Shown here piece after piece: positions 44,472 through 54,222 of a stretch of 64,000 nt of DNA (the stretch's first letter is position 1; every line of letters starts with the position of its first letter). Origin of the DNA: Novosphingobium subterraneum (lineage in GTDB: Bacteria; Pseudomonadota; Alphaproteobacteria; Sphingomonadales; Sphingomonadaceae); assembly GCF_000807925.1 (NCBI RefSeq), contig NZ_JRVC01000001.1, positions 248,001-312,000 of the forward strand, given 5' to 3'. The position numbers and the translations under genes were made by a program. Under the pieces are notes generated by a model. It made no database searches. It had not been told where the DNA came from and saw nothing but the letters and a program-made list of their open reading frames with translations.

Positions 44472-44548
44472 GTGACCGGTGCCGCGACCCGCGCCGGTCA
44501 CATCGGGAAGGCCCGTCCGCGCATTCGTCGCGGGCGGGCCTTTTCTTT
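44472..44548 (+). terminator. Two hairpins, the second a rho-independent terminator
   Basis: GTGACCGG (44472-44479) pairs with CCGGTCAC (44494-44501). A second, longer hairpin has arms of 12 bases at 44510-44521 and 44529-44540 with one wobble pair, followed by TTTTCTTT. The second is a convincing terminator after the DUF736 gene, which separates it from the next gene. Confidence 0.8.
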
Positions 44549-44596
44549 GCCCGGTGCTTGCAAGCCGAGCCGACCTGCAGCGGAAACTCTGCCTGC

Positions 44597-44613
44597 GAAA
44601 GAGAAGGGGGAGG
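44597..44613 (+). promoter_or_regulatory. Polypurine tract (copy 8)
   Basis: GAAAGAGAAGGGGGAGG ends 25 bases before the ATG at 44639, which has its own AGGAGG five bases upstream. It lies after a strong terminator, so it is in the leader or promoter of a new transcript. Confidence 0.5.
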
Positions 44614-44638
44614 TGCCGTTCAAGCAAAGGAGGCTTGA

Positions 44639-45154
44639 ATGGCACAGACAAACTGGACTCTCGATCTTGGCGGGGCTCCGTGGAACGAAGACTGCGCGCA
44701 GATCGGCCACACCCCGAACTTCGACCTCGTGAATACCGCAGAAGTCACGCTCTACAGGGCTGCGCTGATCGCGGTCGCCGGGCCTCCGCCCGCCGGGATC
44801 ACCCTGCGGATCAAGGCTAACGCCCATGATTTCGGGACCTACCGGACGGTCGAGGCGAGCGTCGACGACGAACAGGACGATGGTAGCCATGCCAGCTATA
44901 TCGAGACCCTCGAGACCGGCTTCGCCTTTTGGCATCAAGCCGGGTTTGCACCGCCTGAATTCGGCAAACTGACAGCGAGCAATCAGCTTGCGGGTTTCGT
45001 CGTGGATGCCGTCGCAAGCGCGCTGCGGATCACACGGCCGAGCAGCACCGGCGCATTCTTCCCAGCGTCCTCCGGACCGCTTCACCGGAACCTCACCGCA
45101 GCCTTTCCGGAGGCGGCGCAGCGCGCCTTTTCCGAAGCGAGCCTGCCATGCTGA
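44639..45154 (+). CDS. Uncharacterised plasmid protein
   Basis: 171 residues, not recognised. The opening MAQTNWTLDLGGAPWNEDCAQIGHTPNFD looks like a conserved N-terminus and resembles no enzyme motif. It is cytosolic and mildly acidic. It overlaps the next gene by 7 bases, so the pair is co-translated. AGGAGG at 44628-44633 is a good ribosome site. Confidence 0.65.
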   Translation: MAQTNWTLDLGGAPWNEDCAQIGHTPNFDLVNTAEVTLYRAALIAVAGPPPAGITLRIKANAHDFGTYRTVEASVDDEQDDGSHASYIETLETGFAFWHQAGFAPPEFGKLTASNQLAGFVVDAVASALRITRPSSTGAFFPASSGPLHRNLTAAFPEAAQRAFSEASLPC

Positions 45155-45519
45155 CCGACAGCGAGCGCTTCGCCTTCAGCGTCTGGCGGATCCATGCGTT
45201 CGCCTCGACGGGCAATGCCTACGACGCCGTGCAGACCGACGAGAGCATCGCAGCCGGTGACACCCTGCTTGTTCTCGATGAACGGGTTGTCGGTGTCGCG
45301 ATGACTTGGCCTTTTGCCATCACGGCACAGCCGGGCAAGCTTCACGCGGTCTGTGCGCCTGGCGCTGGCGAAACCCTTGGGCACATTGAAAGGGCGCTCG
45401 ATGTTCCAGACGGGTCAATCGCTCGAGCCTGCCGCCTCGCAAGGACACTGGGCATTGCGATTGATGCGGGCCTCGTCCCGTGGCTGTCTGAGCCGCTGGC
45501 GAGAGATGGGGACGACTAG
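45148..45519 (+). CDS. Uncharacterised plasmid protein
   Basis: 123 residues, not recognised, starting inside the 3' end of the 44639 gene. There is a hydrophobic beta-rich stretch (DTLLVLDERVVGVAMTW) but no clear membrane helix. The overlap and shared strand suggest a two-gene unit. Confidence 0.62.
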   Translation: MLTDSERFAFSVWRIHAFASTGNAYDAVQTDESIAAGDTLLVLDERVVGVAMTWPFAITAQPGKLHAVCAPGAGETLGHIERALDVPDGSIARACRLARTLGIAIDAGLVPWLSEPLARDGDD

Positions 45520-45544
45520 CGCGGCGAGTGGCGCCACAGAAATC

Positions 45545-45572
45545 TTGCTATTTTGGCAATAATTGCTATTTT
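45545..45572. promoter_or_regulatory. Direct repeats upstream of the Phd/PemK pair
   Basis: TTGCTATTTT occurs at 45545-45554 and 45563-45572, an 18-base repeat step, with GGCAATAA between. This is the most AT-rich patch nearby and precedes the antitoxin ribosome site (AGGAG, 45582-45586). It is a likely promoter and antitoxin operator. Confidence 0.55.
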
Positions 45573-45594
45573 AAGGCCAAGAGGAGATACCACC

Positions 45595-45897
45595 ATGCCA
45601 GCGGCGGCGAATGAGCACCCCAGGGTTCCCCTAACCCAGTTTCACAACAACACCGGCGAGTTCCTCGATCTGGCAACCAAGCAGCCGGTCGTCCTGACCA
45701 GCCATGGCCGCGAGCGGCATGTAATCGCAGATAGCGAGTATTTCCGCCATCTTGAACAGGCGGCACGCGGTGTGATCGCCGGCCACATGAATATCGAAGC
45801 TGTCGCTTCGTCCGACATGACCGGAGCCGACCGCAAGGCTTTTGCCAATGCACGGCCTTCGGCCAGTGAACTTGCCAATGACCGCTGGGAAGACTGA
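45595..45897 (+). CDS. Phd/YefM-type antitoxin
   Basis: 100 residues. VPLTQFHNNTGEFLDLATKQPVVLTSHGRERHVIAD matches the Phd/YefM fold (residues 10-45). The C-terminal part is acidic and probably wraps the toxin. ATG 45595 is chosen over in-frame ATG 45553 because of AGGAG eight bases upstream. It overlaps the PemK-like gene by 20 bases. Confidence 0.85.
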   Translation: MPAAANEHPRVPLTQFHNNTGEFLDLATKQPVVLTSHGRERHVIADSEYFRHLEQAARGVIAGHMNIEAVASSDMTGADRKAFANARPSASELANDRWED

Positions 45898-46282
45898 CCG
45901 ACCCGCCGCAGGCCATATCCTCCGTTACGTCTATCTCTTCGAGGAAGAGCAGAGACGAGGCCGCGACGAAGGCGTCAAGGAACGCTTCGTCGTCGTCGTG
46001 GGTGTGGACGGCTCGCGCTATCTGGTTGCCGAGATCACGACCAAGGGCGAGGGGCGCAAGAACGCCATCCCCATCCCCGATGAGATCGCACGCACAGCCG
46101 GGCTCGTTCCGGGTAGCGCGATTGTCGTTTCGGAATTCAACCGGTTCACCTGGCCCGGGTTCGACATCAGACCCCTGATGAAGCAGCCCGGGTACATTGC
46201 CGGACGACTCCCACCGCGGTTCACAGCAAAGATCATCGATGCCATCGGAGCCTGGGGCGCCGCTGCCGTCGATCGCGATTGA
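45878..46282 (+). CDS. PemK/MazF-like toxin candidate
   Basis: 134 residues. HILRYVYLFEEEQRRGRDEG, FVVVVGVDG, YLVAEITTKG, IPIPDEIARTAGL and SEFNRFTWPGFDIRP follow the pattern of PemK-like growth inhibitors of sphingomonads (usual form ...SEANRFVWPGPDLRP). It should act as an endoribonuclease if active. It overlaps the Phd-type antitoxin gene, the typical order for such pairs. Confidence 0.75.
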   Translation: MTAGKTDRPAAGHILRYVYLFEEEQRRGRDEGVKERFVVVVGVDGSRYLVAEITTKGEGRKNAIPIPDEIARTAGLVPGSAIVVSEFNRFTWPGFDIRPLMKQPGYIAGRLPPRFTAKIIDAIGAWGAAAVDRD

Positions 46283-46750
46283 TTTCCGGAACGCCGAGGC
46301 AGCCTGCTCCTTGGAGCCTTGTCTGATCGTGCATCAACGTCAGGCCAGTCACGCCGGCGTTGTGGATTGGCGCCGGAGGTGGCCGAGGTCGGGTATTCCG
46401 GATCAGTGCCGCAGAGGGACCTCTCGCTCACCGGGATCGGCAAGGGCGGGCGAATTATCCCGTGATCATCATCGTCAATAACAAGCCGGTACGCGGCGAA
46501 GTTGATGTCCAGGCGTGCGATAAGCTCCTGTGCCAACAGCACGTCCGCCGACCAGTGCCCATGCCTCTTTGGTCGAGCTTAGGGCCAACCTGCAGAAATG
46601 CGAGCCGTGTTGCCCGGCAAGCCGGGCTGCCCGCACCACCTCGATTTACGAGGTTCCCCGCGCGCGGAAGCGCGCGGTGTCCCAGCTCTCCCGCCGAGGC
46701 TCGACAAGGGCACCGGCGGACGAGCCGTCGGTACCAAGGAGGCTCTTGCA
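46283..46750. other. Non-coding spacer with three tandem hairpins before ssb
   Basis: No convincing gene was found in these 468 bases. Just upstream of ssb stand three hairpins in a row: GCCCGGC/GCCGGGC (46612-46627), ACCTCG/CGAGGT (46638-46654) and CCGCGCGC/GCGCGCGG with a GGAA loop (46658-46677). The last is not followed by a T-run, so these are not ordinary terminators. They could be a single-strand promoter or initiation site of the Frpo/ssi kind, or attenuation structures. Confidence 0.55.
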
Positions 46751-47086
46751 ATGAACATCGTCAACCTCGTCGGCCGTCTCGCCAAGGATCCCGTTGCCCG
46801 CGACCGCAGCGACACCCGCATCACCGAACTGATCCTCGTGACTGAACGTCCGGTGATCCGCGACGGCAAGGTCCAGAAGGATCCGGAAACCGGCTACCCG
46901 GTCAAGGATGCCGAATTCCACAAGATCACCGTCTTCAACGGCCTCGGGCTCCCGCTGCGCCAGCACAAGGCCAAGGGTGACCAGCTCGCCGTGACGGGCC
47001 GCATCCACTACTCGCGCTGGCAGGACGCCGAAGGCAACGACCGCTATGGCTGCGAGATCATCGCCGAGAACGTCGAGTTTCTGTGA
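46751..47086 (+). CDS. ssb: Single-stranded DNA-binding protein, short form
   Basis: 111 residues of OB-fold: MNIVNLVGRLAKDPVARD, ITELILVTERP, KDAEFHKITVFNGLG, GDQLAVTGRIHYSRW, IIAENVEFL. The acidic C-terminal tip of chromosomal SSB, which recruits partners, is absent, since the protein stops at the OB-fold edge. AAGGAGG is 7 bases before the ATG. Plasmid ssb genes often lie in the leading region and cover the incoming strand. Confidence 0.88.
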   Translation: MNIVNLVGRLAKDPVARDRSDTRITELILVTERPVIRDGKVQKDPETGYPVKDAEFHKITVFNGLGLPLRQHKAKGDQLAVTGRIHYSRWQDAEGNDRYGCEIIAENVEFL

Positions 47087-47095
47087 TCATCAGGA

Positions 47096-47121
47096 GGGCG
47101 GCGCTTCGGTGCCGCCCTTCG
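47096..47121 (+). terminator. Hairpin after ssb
   Basis: GGGCGGC (47096-47102) pairs with GCCGCCC (47111-47117), 10 bases after the ssb stop, followed only by TTCG. A likely but weak terminator. Confidence 0.55.
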
Positions 47122-47165
47122 CCGCGTTATTGATGGTGCGCACCCGAGTGCGGAGCGCAGGCCGG

Positions 47166-47387
47166 TTAGTTGCCGGTGGGATTTATCCTGGCACCACGAT
47201 GACCACAGCTGCAGCGCAAGTGCCGGGCTACCATGTCCAGTTTGAGGGGGATCGACCTGGTGAAGCACTGATCGCGCAGCCGGGCCGCCGGCATGATGAC
47301 TACACGCCTGCAGCGGCCGCACTCGATCTGCGCATTGAGGCCATGACGAACGAGATCGGCGACAGAATCGAGGCGTTTGGTTCCCAT
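47166..47387 (-). CDS. Small zinc-ribbon-like protein
   Basis: 73 residues. Two Cys pairs, IECGRCRR and HLRCSCGHRG, separated by about 30 residues, plus SVADLVRHGLNA at the start, resemble small uncharacterised proteins common in sphingomonads. Likely a zinc ribbon; partner and role unknown. It is read on the minus strand between ssb and the efflux operon. ATG ending at 47387 is used; a TTG further upstream would add 12 residues. Confidence 0.68.
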   Translation of the reverse strand: MGTKRLDSVADLVRHGLNAQIECGRCRRVVIMPAARLRDQCFTRSIPLKLDMVARHLRCSCGHRGARINPTGN

Positions 47388-47734
47388 ACGCCACCGAGAA
47401 CATATAAAGAACTTTATCGTCAAGGGATGCCGAAGGGGAGGTTGGCGCCTGCCGGCCTATGGCCGGCATCGCACTTTATTCCGCCGGGCTGCCGGCAGCA
47501 CACAAGCCTTGCTCGTGTGCTGCGTCTGCGACCGGCGTCACCGAGTCCCTGCCGGGTCTCGGCCCGTTCGGGTGGCGATCGCTGGCGCGGTGAGCTTTGC
47601 CCAAGCCATGCGTTGCTTTCGGTTCCGCAGGGTATGCTCTTATGTCCGGTTTAGGGAAGCAGTTTGATCGCGCCGGATGACCGGAAGTGGGTGGAAAGGC
47701 GAATGGCAGCATCTGGACGACCTGTCGGGTAAGA
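47388..47734. other. Spacer before the efflux operon 3' end
   Basis: 347 bases without a supported gene. It contains CGAAGGGGAGG at 47431-47440, which resembles the polypurine tracts but has no gene behind it, and a hairpin TGCCGGCC/GGCCGGCA (47450-47468). Part of it may be the remains of a lost gene. Confidence 0.4.
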
Positions 47735-49063
47735 TCAAAACTCGATGTGCACACCAAAGCCCGGGCGCGGGGCAATGGTGGCGCTGCCAGAATGGGCGGC
47801 AACGATTGCCGCAACCATGGCCAGCCCCAGACCATGGCCGGGTGTGGATCGGCTGCGGTCTACCCGTGCAAACCGATTAAAGAGGTCTGGCGCCTCATTC
47901 TCGCTCACGCCCGGACCATCATCAGTGACGGCGAGGCTGATGCCATTATGGGTGCTTTCGAGGACGATGTGGACGGTCGTTCCCTGCGGCGTGTGCTGCG
48001 CGGCATTGTCGAGCAGGTTCGTGAGCATCTGTTGCAGCAGTCTGCGATCGCCGCGCATAGTCAGGGCGGGCGCAATGCTGGTTACAAGCTGGTGGCCGCT
48101 GCTCTCCATTGAGGGTCGGAACGCCTCTGCCACATCGGTCACCACCGCGGTGAGATCCACCGTCTGGAAGTGCGCGCGGGCGGCCATACCTTCGACCTCC
48201 GCAATCCGCAGCAGGGCGGAAAAGACCTCCAGCAACTCACCTGCTTCCCCGGCGGCAGCCTCGATGGCCTCGCGTTGAAGCACGGCGTCGTGCTCGTGCA
48301 GGGCCTCGTCGAGCCGGTTTTGCAAGCGTGTCAGCGGCGTGCGCAGGTCGTGGGCAACATCGCTTGAGACCTGGCGCAGGTTCTCCATCAGGCCGGCGAT
48401 CCGGTCGAGCATCCGGTTGAGCGTCGTAGCCACGCCGTCGAACTCGTCGCCGGCCCCGGCTAAGGGAACCCGCCGCGACAGATCGCCAGCAATGATCGCA
48501 GCCGCAGTCTGATCGATGCGGGCAAGGCGGCGGCGTGTGACGATACCCACCAGCCAAGCCGCACCGATGCCGAGTAGCAGCATCGCGCCGAATGCGCCGA
48601 GAAACAGCTGGATGAAGCGGATGTCCATCTCGTCGATTGCGGCGCGATCCGCTCCGACAAGCAGCCGGTAGCCACCCGGGAGGGCGGTGGTCAGCGTTTG
48701 CGCGATCCGCTCCTCGCCGCCCAACTTGTAAGGCAGCAGCTCGACATAGCCGGGCTTTGACGGGACAATCGTATCGAGCGATCCCGCTACGGGTCTGTTT
48801 TGAGCATCGACGAGCCGATAGCCGAGGCTTGCCGTGCTGCTCGCCGCCTCACGTCGACGGATGGCGGCAGCCACGCCCTCATGTCCGTCCTGCCCTTCGT
48901 CGATCAGCGCCTGCGTCTCGATGGCAATGCGGTGATCGAGTTGCAGTTCGAGCGCCTCATGGGTGGTTTCGAATGCCACCGCGCCGATCACGAGTGTCGC
49001 CAGCGCAAAACCCATGGCGACGGCGGCCACCAGACCGAAAGTGCCGCGCCACCAGCGCTTCAT
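47735..49063 (-). CDS. Sensor histidine kinase of the metal-efflux operon
   Basis: 442 residues. Membrane helix 1 (about 9-31), a periplasmic sensor segment (32-150), helix 2 (about 151-175), HAMP, then HisKA with SDVAHDLRTPLTR (His238) and a HATPase domain with LLDNAAQHTP, DDGPGV and GHGLGLAM. CusS/CopS-like arrangement. The start overlaps the regulator stop by four bases. It is last in the operon and probably senses the exported metal in the periplasm. Confidence 0.9.
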   Translation of the reverse strand: MKRWWRGTFGLVAAVAMGFALATLVIGAVAFETTHEALELQLDHRIAIETQALIDEGQDGHEGVAAAIRRREAASSTASLGYRLVDAQNRPVAGSLDTIVPSKPGYVELLPYKLGGEERIAQTLTTALPGGYRLLVGADRAAIDEMDIRFIQLFLGAFGAMLLLGIGAAWLVGIVTRRRLARIDQTAAAIIAGDLSRRVPLAGAGDEFDGVATTLNRMLDRIAGLMENLRQVSSDVAHDLRTPLTRLQNRLDEALHEHDAVLQREAIEAAAGEAGELLEVFSALLRIAEVEGMAARAHFQTVDLTAVVTDVAEAFRPSMESSGHQLVTSIAPALTMRGDRRLLQQMLTNLLDNAAQHTPQGTTVHIVLESTHNGISLAVTDDGPGVSENEAPDLFNRFARVDRSRSTPGHGLGLAMVAAIVAAHSGSATIAPRPGFGVHIEF

Positions 49064-49737
49064 CCGCCGTCCCTGATGAGATAGCCCGCGCCGCGCACGG
49101 TCTCGATCGGATCGCTGTCGAACCCGGCATTGAGCTTGGACCGCAACCGGCTGAGATGGGTCTCGACGATGTTGGTCTTGGGATCGAAGTCGAAATCCCA
49201 CACCCGTTCGAGCAGCATGGTGCGGGTCATGATCCGCCCGGGGTGCCGCATCAGCTCGGCCAGAAGCGTGAACTCGCGGGGTTGGAGCGCGATCCTGCGT
49301 CCTGCACGCAAAACCGTGCGGCGATGCAGATCGAGCTCGATGTCGCCTGCGATCAGCCGGGCGGGCTCCGCTGCGGTCGAAGGACGACGACCGAGCGCAT
49401 GGATGCGTGCCGCCAACTCGGTAAAGGCGAACGGCTTGACCAGATAATCGTCAGCTCCGCCTTCCAGCCCTTCGACCCGATCGGCAATTCCGCTGACTGC
49501 TGTTAGCATCAGCACCGGGGTGGTGTTCCCGGCAGCGCGCAAAGCCTTGACGAGCGCCAGCCCATCCAGCCCCGGCAGCATCCGATCGACCACCATGGCA
49601 TCGAAGCCGCCATCGGTCGCCTGGAACAGCCCGTCGCGGCCGTCGCCGCTGGTCACCACCTGATGTCCCAGCTCGGCAAGGCCGCGGGCAATGAACTGGC
49701 TGGTTTCGGTATCGTCCTCGACGATCAGGATTCTCAT
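49060..49737 (-). CDS. OmpR-family response regulator of the metal-efflux operon
   Basis: 225 residues. Receiver domain with acidic pair at residues 8-9 and phosphoacceptor Asp51 in VVDRMLPGLDG; C-terminal OmpR winged helix with LQPREFTLLAELMRHPGRIMTRTMLLERVW (about 155-184) and NIVETHLSRLRSKL. It probably activates the operon promoter upstream of 55211. Four bases separate it from the outer-membrane channel gene. Confidence 0.92.
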   Translation of the reverse strand: MRILIVEDDTETSQFIARGLAELGHQVVTSGDGRDGLFQATDGGFDAMVVDRMLPGLDGLALVKALRAAGNTTPVLMLTAVSGIADRVEGLEGGADDYLVKPFAFTELAARIHALGRRPSTAAEPARLIAGDIELDLHRRTVLRAGRRIALQPREFTLLAELMRHPGRIMTRTMLLERVWDFDFDPKTNIVETHLSRLRSKLNAGFDSDPIETVRGAGYLIRDGG

Positions 49738-49741
49738 GGGG

Positions 49742-51121
49742 TCATTCTAACGGCTTGGCACCGCTGCGCCAGCCACCGCCAAGCGCGCGGAACAGCGCCA
49801 CCTGCGCCTGTGCAACCGCGAGTTCGGACTGCGCGAGCGACAGCTCGGCCTGCGCCAATGTCCGGTCGGCGTCGATCCGCAGGAGTGGTGCCGCATCGCC
49901 AAGCCTGACGCGCGCCTCGGCGCGGCGAGCGTAGAGACGCCCTTCGTCGCGGGCTTCGGTCAGCGCGCGGTTGCGGCGCACTTCGCCATCATAGGCCGCA
50001 AGAGCCGTCTCGACATCGCGCAGCGCCCGGAGGACCGCCACATCCCATCCAGCCAGCGCTGCCCGCTCGGTCGCTTCAGCCTGTTCGATACGTGCGCGGG
50101 CCGGGGCCTGATTGGGAAAGGCCCAGCTCACCAGCGGCGACCCGGTCGCGACCAGCCCTCCGCTCAGCAGGCCGAGCGCCCCGCCAAGGTTGATACGGGG
50201 GTAGAGATCGGCACGAGCAACACCGATCCGCGCGGTGGCGGCAACAAGGCGCCGCTCGGCCTCGCGGATGTCCGGGCGGCGCAGCAGCAAAGCCGTGCCA
50301 TCGCCGACCGGAGCCGCATTGCGCAGTTTGGGCGGCGCGCTGCAAGTCACGGGATTGCTGCGGGCCTCTCCTGCCGGACGACCTGCGAGAGTGGCGAGGC
50401 GGTAGCGCGCATTGGCCTGCGCGGCTTCCAACGGTGCGATGGTTGCCTTGGTCGAGGCGACAAGGTTGGCGGCCTGCGACACTTCCAGCGGGGAGACCTC
50501 GCCTGCCGCCAGCTGGCTGCGGATGATTGTCAGCGCGCGGTCCTGAAGCGCGACCTGCTCTTGCACGACGGCAAGGCTGCGGGTTGCGCCGCACAGATCG
50601 ACATAGGCCAGAACCGTATCGGCGACGACCGCGACCTTTACCCCATCGAGAGCAGCGGCCTGCGCTTCGGCATCGGCGCGGGCAGCGAGTGCGCCTGAAC
50701 GGAGCCGTCCGAACAGGTCTGCGTCCCAGCTGGCGGTCACCCCCAGATCGTAGTCGGTCGTCGGCACGTTGCCCGAGGCGCTGGGCTGATTGGCGGGCTT
50801 GTCGACGCCGAGACTGCTCTCGATCGTGGTCTGGGGAAGCCGGGCGGCTTGCGCCTGACGCAACGCCGCGCGCGCACCATCAAGATTGGCATAGGCCACT
50901 CTGAGATCGGCATTCGCCGCAAGGCTGGCCTCCACCAAGCGGTCAAGCACCGGATCATCATAGAGCCGCCACCAATCATCGGGCACAGGCTCGATAGAAG
51001 CGACCGGCAGGCTCGCGAACGGCCCGGCAGCGATCGTGGGATCGACCTTGGTTGCCGCAGGCGGGGCCGTTGTCGCACAAGCGGTCACCATCAGCGCCGC
51101 GACGGGGACTAGCCGCTTCAT
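49742..51121 (-). CDS. cusC: Outer-membrane efflux channel (NodT/CusC family)
   Basis: 459 residues. The N-terminus [18 protein letters not shown] is a lipoprotein signal with the lipobox Cys at 15. The TolC-like helical hairpins follow, with [29 protein letters not shown] and [30 protein letters not shown] in the expected places. It forms the outer-membrane duct for the RND pump. The start overlaps the pump stop (ATGA). Confidence 0.9.
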   Translation of the reverse strand: MKRLVPVAALMVTACATTAPPAATKVDPTIAAGPFASLPVASIEPVPDDWWRLYDDPVLDRLVEASLAANADLRVAYANLDGARAALRQAQAARLPQTTIESSLGVDKPANQPSASGNVPTTDYDLGVTASWDADLFGRLRSGALAARADAEAQAAALDGVKVAVVADTVLAYVDLCGATRSLAVVQEQVALQDRALTIIRSQLAAGEVSPLEVSQAANLVASTKATIAPLEAAQANARYRLATLAGRPAGEARSNPVTCSAPPKLRNAAPVGDGTALLLRRPDIREAERRLVAATARIGVARADLYPRINLGGALGLLSGGLVATGSPLVSWAFPNQAPARARIEQAEATERAALAGWDVAVLRALRDVETALAAYDGEVRRNRALTEARDEGRLYARRAEARVRLGDAAPLLRIDADRTLAQAELSLAQSELAVAQAQVALFRALGGGWRSGAKPLE

Positions 51122-54100
51122 GCCACCGCCTCCGCAAGGTCCGGCTCGGGTGCCGGACGCTCCTTGCCAAAGCGGGCATAAAGCGCGGGCATCAGGAACA
51201 GGTTGAGCGCGGTCGATGAGATCAGGCCGCCGAGGATGACGATTGCCATGGGATGCTCGATCTCGTGGCCTGGCTTGTCGCCCGCGACCACGAGCGGCAC
51301 CAGCGCAAGCCCGGCGCACAGGGCGGTCATCAGGATCGGCACCAGACGTTCCTGAGCGCCGCGAAGGATCAGGGCCGGGCCGAACTCCTCGCCCTCGAAC
51401 CGTCGCAGATGATCGTAGTGCGAGAGCAGCATGATGCCATTGCGCGCGGAAATCCCGATTACGGTGACAAAGCCGACCAGCGATCCCAGCGACAGAACCC
51501 CGCCGGTGAGCGCGACCCCGATCACCCCACCGACCAGCGCGAAGGGCAGGCTGAGGCCGACCAGCGCGGTGATCCGCGTCGAGCGGAACTCCAGCCACAC
51601 GAGCAGCAGGATACCGACAAGGCAGGCAAGGCCAACCGTCCACAGCCGCGAACGCGAATCCTTGAGCGCTGCATATTCGCCGAGAACCTCGGGGTGATAG
51701 CCAGTGGCGAAGGGCACCTCGCTCACTGCCGCCTCGACCCCGCGCGCTACGGCTCCGAGATCGGCATCGCTGGCAATGTTGAGCGTGACATCGAGACGGC
51801 GCTGGCCATCCTCGCGCTTGATCTCGTTGGGCGCGGGCACGATCACTACATCCGCGACATCGCGCAGGCGCACCGGCGCGCCGACTGGAGTCTGGATCAT
51901 CAGATCGGCAAGCGCGTGCTGATCGCCGCGAATGGCTGGCTCGCCCCATAAGGCGACGTCGAAAGCCTTTTGGTCGCGGTAGATCTCGCCCAGCTTCGCG
52001 CCAGCGACGAGGGTCTGTGCCTGCCGCCGCACTTCTCCCGGCGTAAGGCCCAGTGTCACCAGATCGGCCGAGCGAGGACGGATCTGGATCTGCGGCACGA
52101 GCACCTGCTGTTCGACCTTGAGGTCGGTCACACCGGAAATGCTGGCGACCTTGCCGCGCACCCGCTCGGCTGCGGCGCGCAGCTCGTCCTGATCGGGGCC
52201 GTAGATTCGCACCACCACGGTCGCGCCTGCGCCCGAGAGCACCTCCTTGATGCGCTCGCGCAGATAGGTGAGCACGTCGCGGTAAAGGCCGGGATAGCCG
52301 TCAACCACTTCCTTGATCCGGGCAACGCTGGCGTCGTAGTCCGCCTCATCGTCAAGGCTGATCCACAGCTCGGTGAAGTTCGGGCCAACCACTTCGTCCG
52401 CAGCCTCGGCACGCCCGATATGCGCACCGAAATTGCGCACACCGGGGATCGCGCGCAGCTCCTTCGAGGCGCGGATCGTAATGCGGTCCATCGCATCGAT
52501 ACCGACGCCCGGCTTCTCGACGAAGTGCATCAGAAAGTCTGTCTCGCGGAAGTCGGGCAGGAACTGGTCCTTGAATCCCAGATAGCCCACGCCGGAAAGC
52601 AGCAAGCCGCCGGCGACGATGCCCATGGCAAGCCGTGGCCGATCGATGAGCCGGGGAAGGACGCCGAGGTAGCGCTGCTTCAGCGAGGCGACAAAGCGCG
52701 TGTCGCGATGCTCCTTCATCGGCGCATTGGGGAGCAGCATCAGGCACATCGCAGGGGTCACCACCAGCGCGACCAGCAACGATGCGGCAATCGCCAGCAC
52801 ATAGGCAATCGCCAATGGCCGGAAGAATGTCCCCGCCACCCCGCCGAGGAAGAAGATCGGCAAGAATACCAGCATCACGATCAGCGAGGCGAAGACCACC
52901 GCCGTGCGCACTTCGAGCGAAGCCGACAGAACTACGGCAAAGGCCGAGCGCGGTTTGCCCGCCTCGCGGTTCAGGCGAAGACGGCGGGCGATGTTCTCGA
53001 CATCGATGATAGCATCGTCGACCACCTCGCCGAGCGCGATCACCAGTCCGGCGATCACCATTGTGTTGATCGTCGCCCCGCTCCACAGCAGCACGAGCCC
53101 GGCTGCGAGCAGCGACAGCGGGATCGCCACAAGGCTGATCGTCGCCTGCCGCCAGTCACGGGTAAAGGCGAACAGCACAATTGCGACCAGCACGCAGCCG
53201 ATCATCAGCGCACGGGTCAGATTGTCGATCGACTTCTCGATGAAGGTTGCCGGGCGGAAGATCGTGGTATCGATCTTCACATCCTTGAGGCCCGGGCGCA
53301 GCTCTGCGACCGCCGCCTCGACATCGCGGGTCAGCTGGAGCGTATTGCCGGTCGGCTGCTTCTCGACGATCAGCATGAGGCCGGGGCCATCGTCGATGAT
53401 CGCATTGCCGATGGGAGCGGCAAAGCCATCGGTCACCCGCGCGACATCGCCGACCCGAACTGGCGCATCGCCTGCAATCTTGATAACCGTGTTGGCGAGA
53501 TCCTCGGAGGTTTGGATGGCGCTGGCCTGTTGCACCGGCAGCCGCTGGTTGGGCGTATCGACAAAGCCGCCGCCGCCGACCAGCACGGCATCCCCGGTTG
53601 CTGCGCGCAGCTCGGCGAGCGTCACGCCCGAGGCTTGCAGCCGGTCGGGGTCGGCAAGAACCTGAAGCTGGCGATCACGATAGCCCCACACCGCGACGTT
53701 GGCGACGCCCGGCACCGACATAAGCTTGGGCCGGATCGTCCAGCGCACCAGCTCAGACAGCTGCATCTGATCGAGCTTCTTGGAGGAGATGCCTATCTTC
53801 ATGGCCCGGCTCGTGGACGATAGCGGCGGCAGCATAACAGGCGGGCGAGCAGCGGCAGGCAGTCGCGCCTGCACCTGTGCCACGCGCTCCTGCACCAGTT
53901 GGCGGGCGCGGATCACATCGGTGCCGCGCTCGAACAGGATCGTCACCGACGACAGCCCCAGCACCGACTTCGACCGCAGGGTTGCCAGATCAGGCACGCC
54001 ATTGACCGCGGTTTCGATCGGCACCGTGATCAGACTTTCGACCTCCTCGGTCGACAGGCCCGGCGCCTCGGTCTGGATCTCGACAATGGGCGGAGCGAAC

Positions 54101-54222
54101 TCCGGGAAAACATCAAGCGGCACATCGGCCGACGCGCGCAGGCCGAGCACCACCAGCAGCGCCGCCATGGCGAGCACCAGCACGCGCTGCTTCAGCGCGG
54201 AGCGAACCAGCCAGGCCAGCAT
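51118..54222 (-). CDS. cusA: Heavy-metal efflux RND pump (CusA/CzcA family)
   Basis: 1034 residues, the full RND length with 12 predicted membrane helices and two large periplasmic loops. The start is [19 protein letters not shown], with [19 protein letters not shown]. The helix-4 signature is [15 protein letters not shown], which differs from the Zn/Co/Cd (DFGIIVDGAVVIVEN) and Cu/Ag (AIGAMVDAAIVMIEN) forms as I recall them. The metal therefore cannot be named from sequence alone. The start overlaps the fusion-protein stop. Confidence 0.9.
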   Translation of the reverse strand: MLAWLVRSALKQRVLVLAMAALLVVLGLRASADVPLDVFPEFAPPIVEIQTEAPGLSTEEVESLITVPIETAVNGVPDLATLRSKSVLGLSSVTILFERGTDVIRARQLVQERVAQVQARLPAAARPPVMLPPLSSTSRAMKIGISSKKLDQMQLSELVRWTIRPKLMSVPGVANVAVWGYRDRQLQVLADPDRLQASGVTLAELRAATGDAVLVGGGGFVDTPNQRLPVQQASAIQTSEDLANTVIKIAGDAPVRVGDVARVTDGFAAPIGNAIIDDGPGLMLIVEKQPTGNTLQLTRDVEAAVAELRPGLKDVKIDTTIFRPATFIEKSIDNLTRALMIGCVLVAIVLFAFTRDWRQATISLVAIPLSLLAAGLVLLWSGATINTMVIAGLVIALGEVVDDAIIDVENIARRLRLNREAGKPRSAFAVVLSASLEVRTAVVFASLIVMLVFLPIFFLGGVAGTFFRPLAIAYVLAIAASLLVALVVTPAMCLMLLPNAPMKEHRDTRFVASLKQRYLGVLPRLIDRPRLAMGIVAGGLLLSGVGYLGFKDQFLPDFRETDFLMHFVEKPGVGIDAMDRITIRASKELRAIPGVRNFGAHIGRAEAADEVVGPNFTELWISLDDEADYDASVARIKEVVDGYPGLYRDVLTYLRERIKEVLSGAGATVVVRIYGPDQDELRAAAERVRGKVASISGVTDLKVEQQVLVPQIQIRPRSADLVTLGLTPGEVRRQAQTLVAGAKLGEIYRDQKAFDVALWGEPAIRGDQHALADLMIQTPVGAPVRLRDVADVVIVPAPNEIKREDGQRRLDVTLNIASDADLGAVARGVEAAVSEVPFATGYHPEVLGEYAALKDSRSRLWTVGLACLVGILLLVWLEFRSTRITALVGLSLPFALVGGVIGVALTGGVLSLGSLVGFVTVIGISARNGIMLLSHYDHLRRFEGEEFGPALILRGAQERLVPILMTALCAGLALVPLVVAGDKPGHEIEHPMAIVILGGLISSTALNLFLMPALYARFGKERPAPEPDLAEAVA

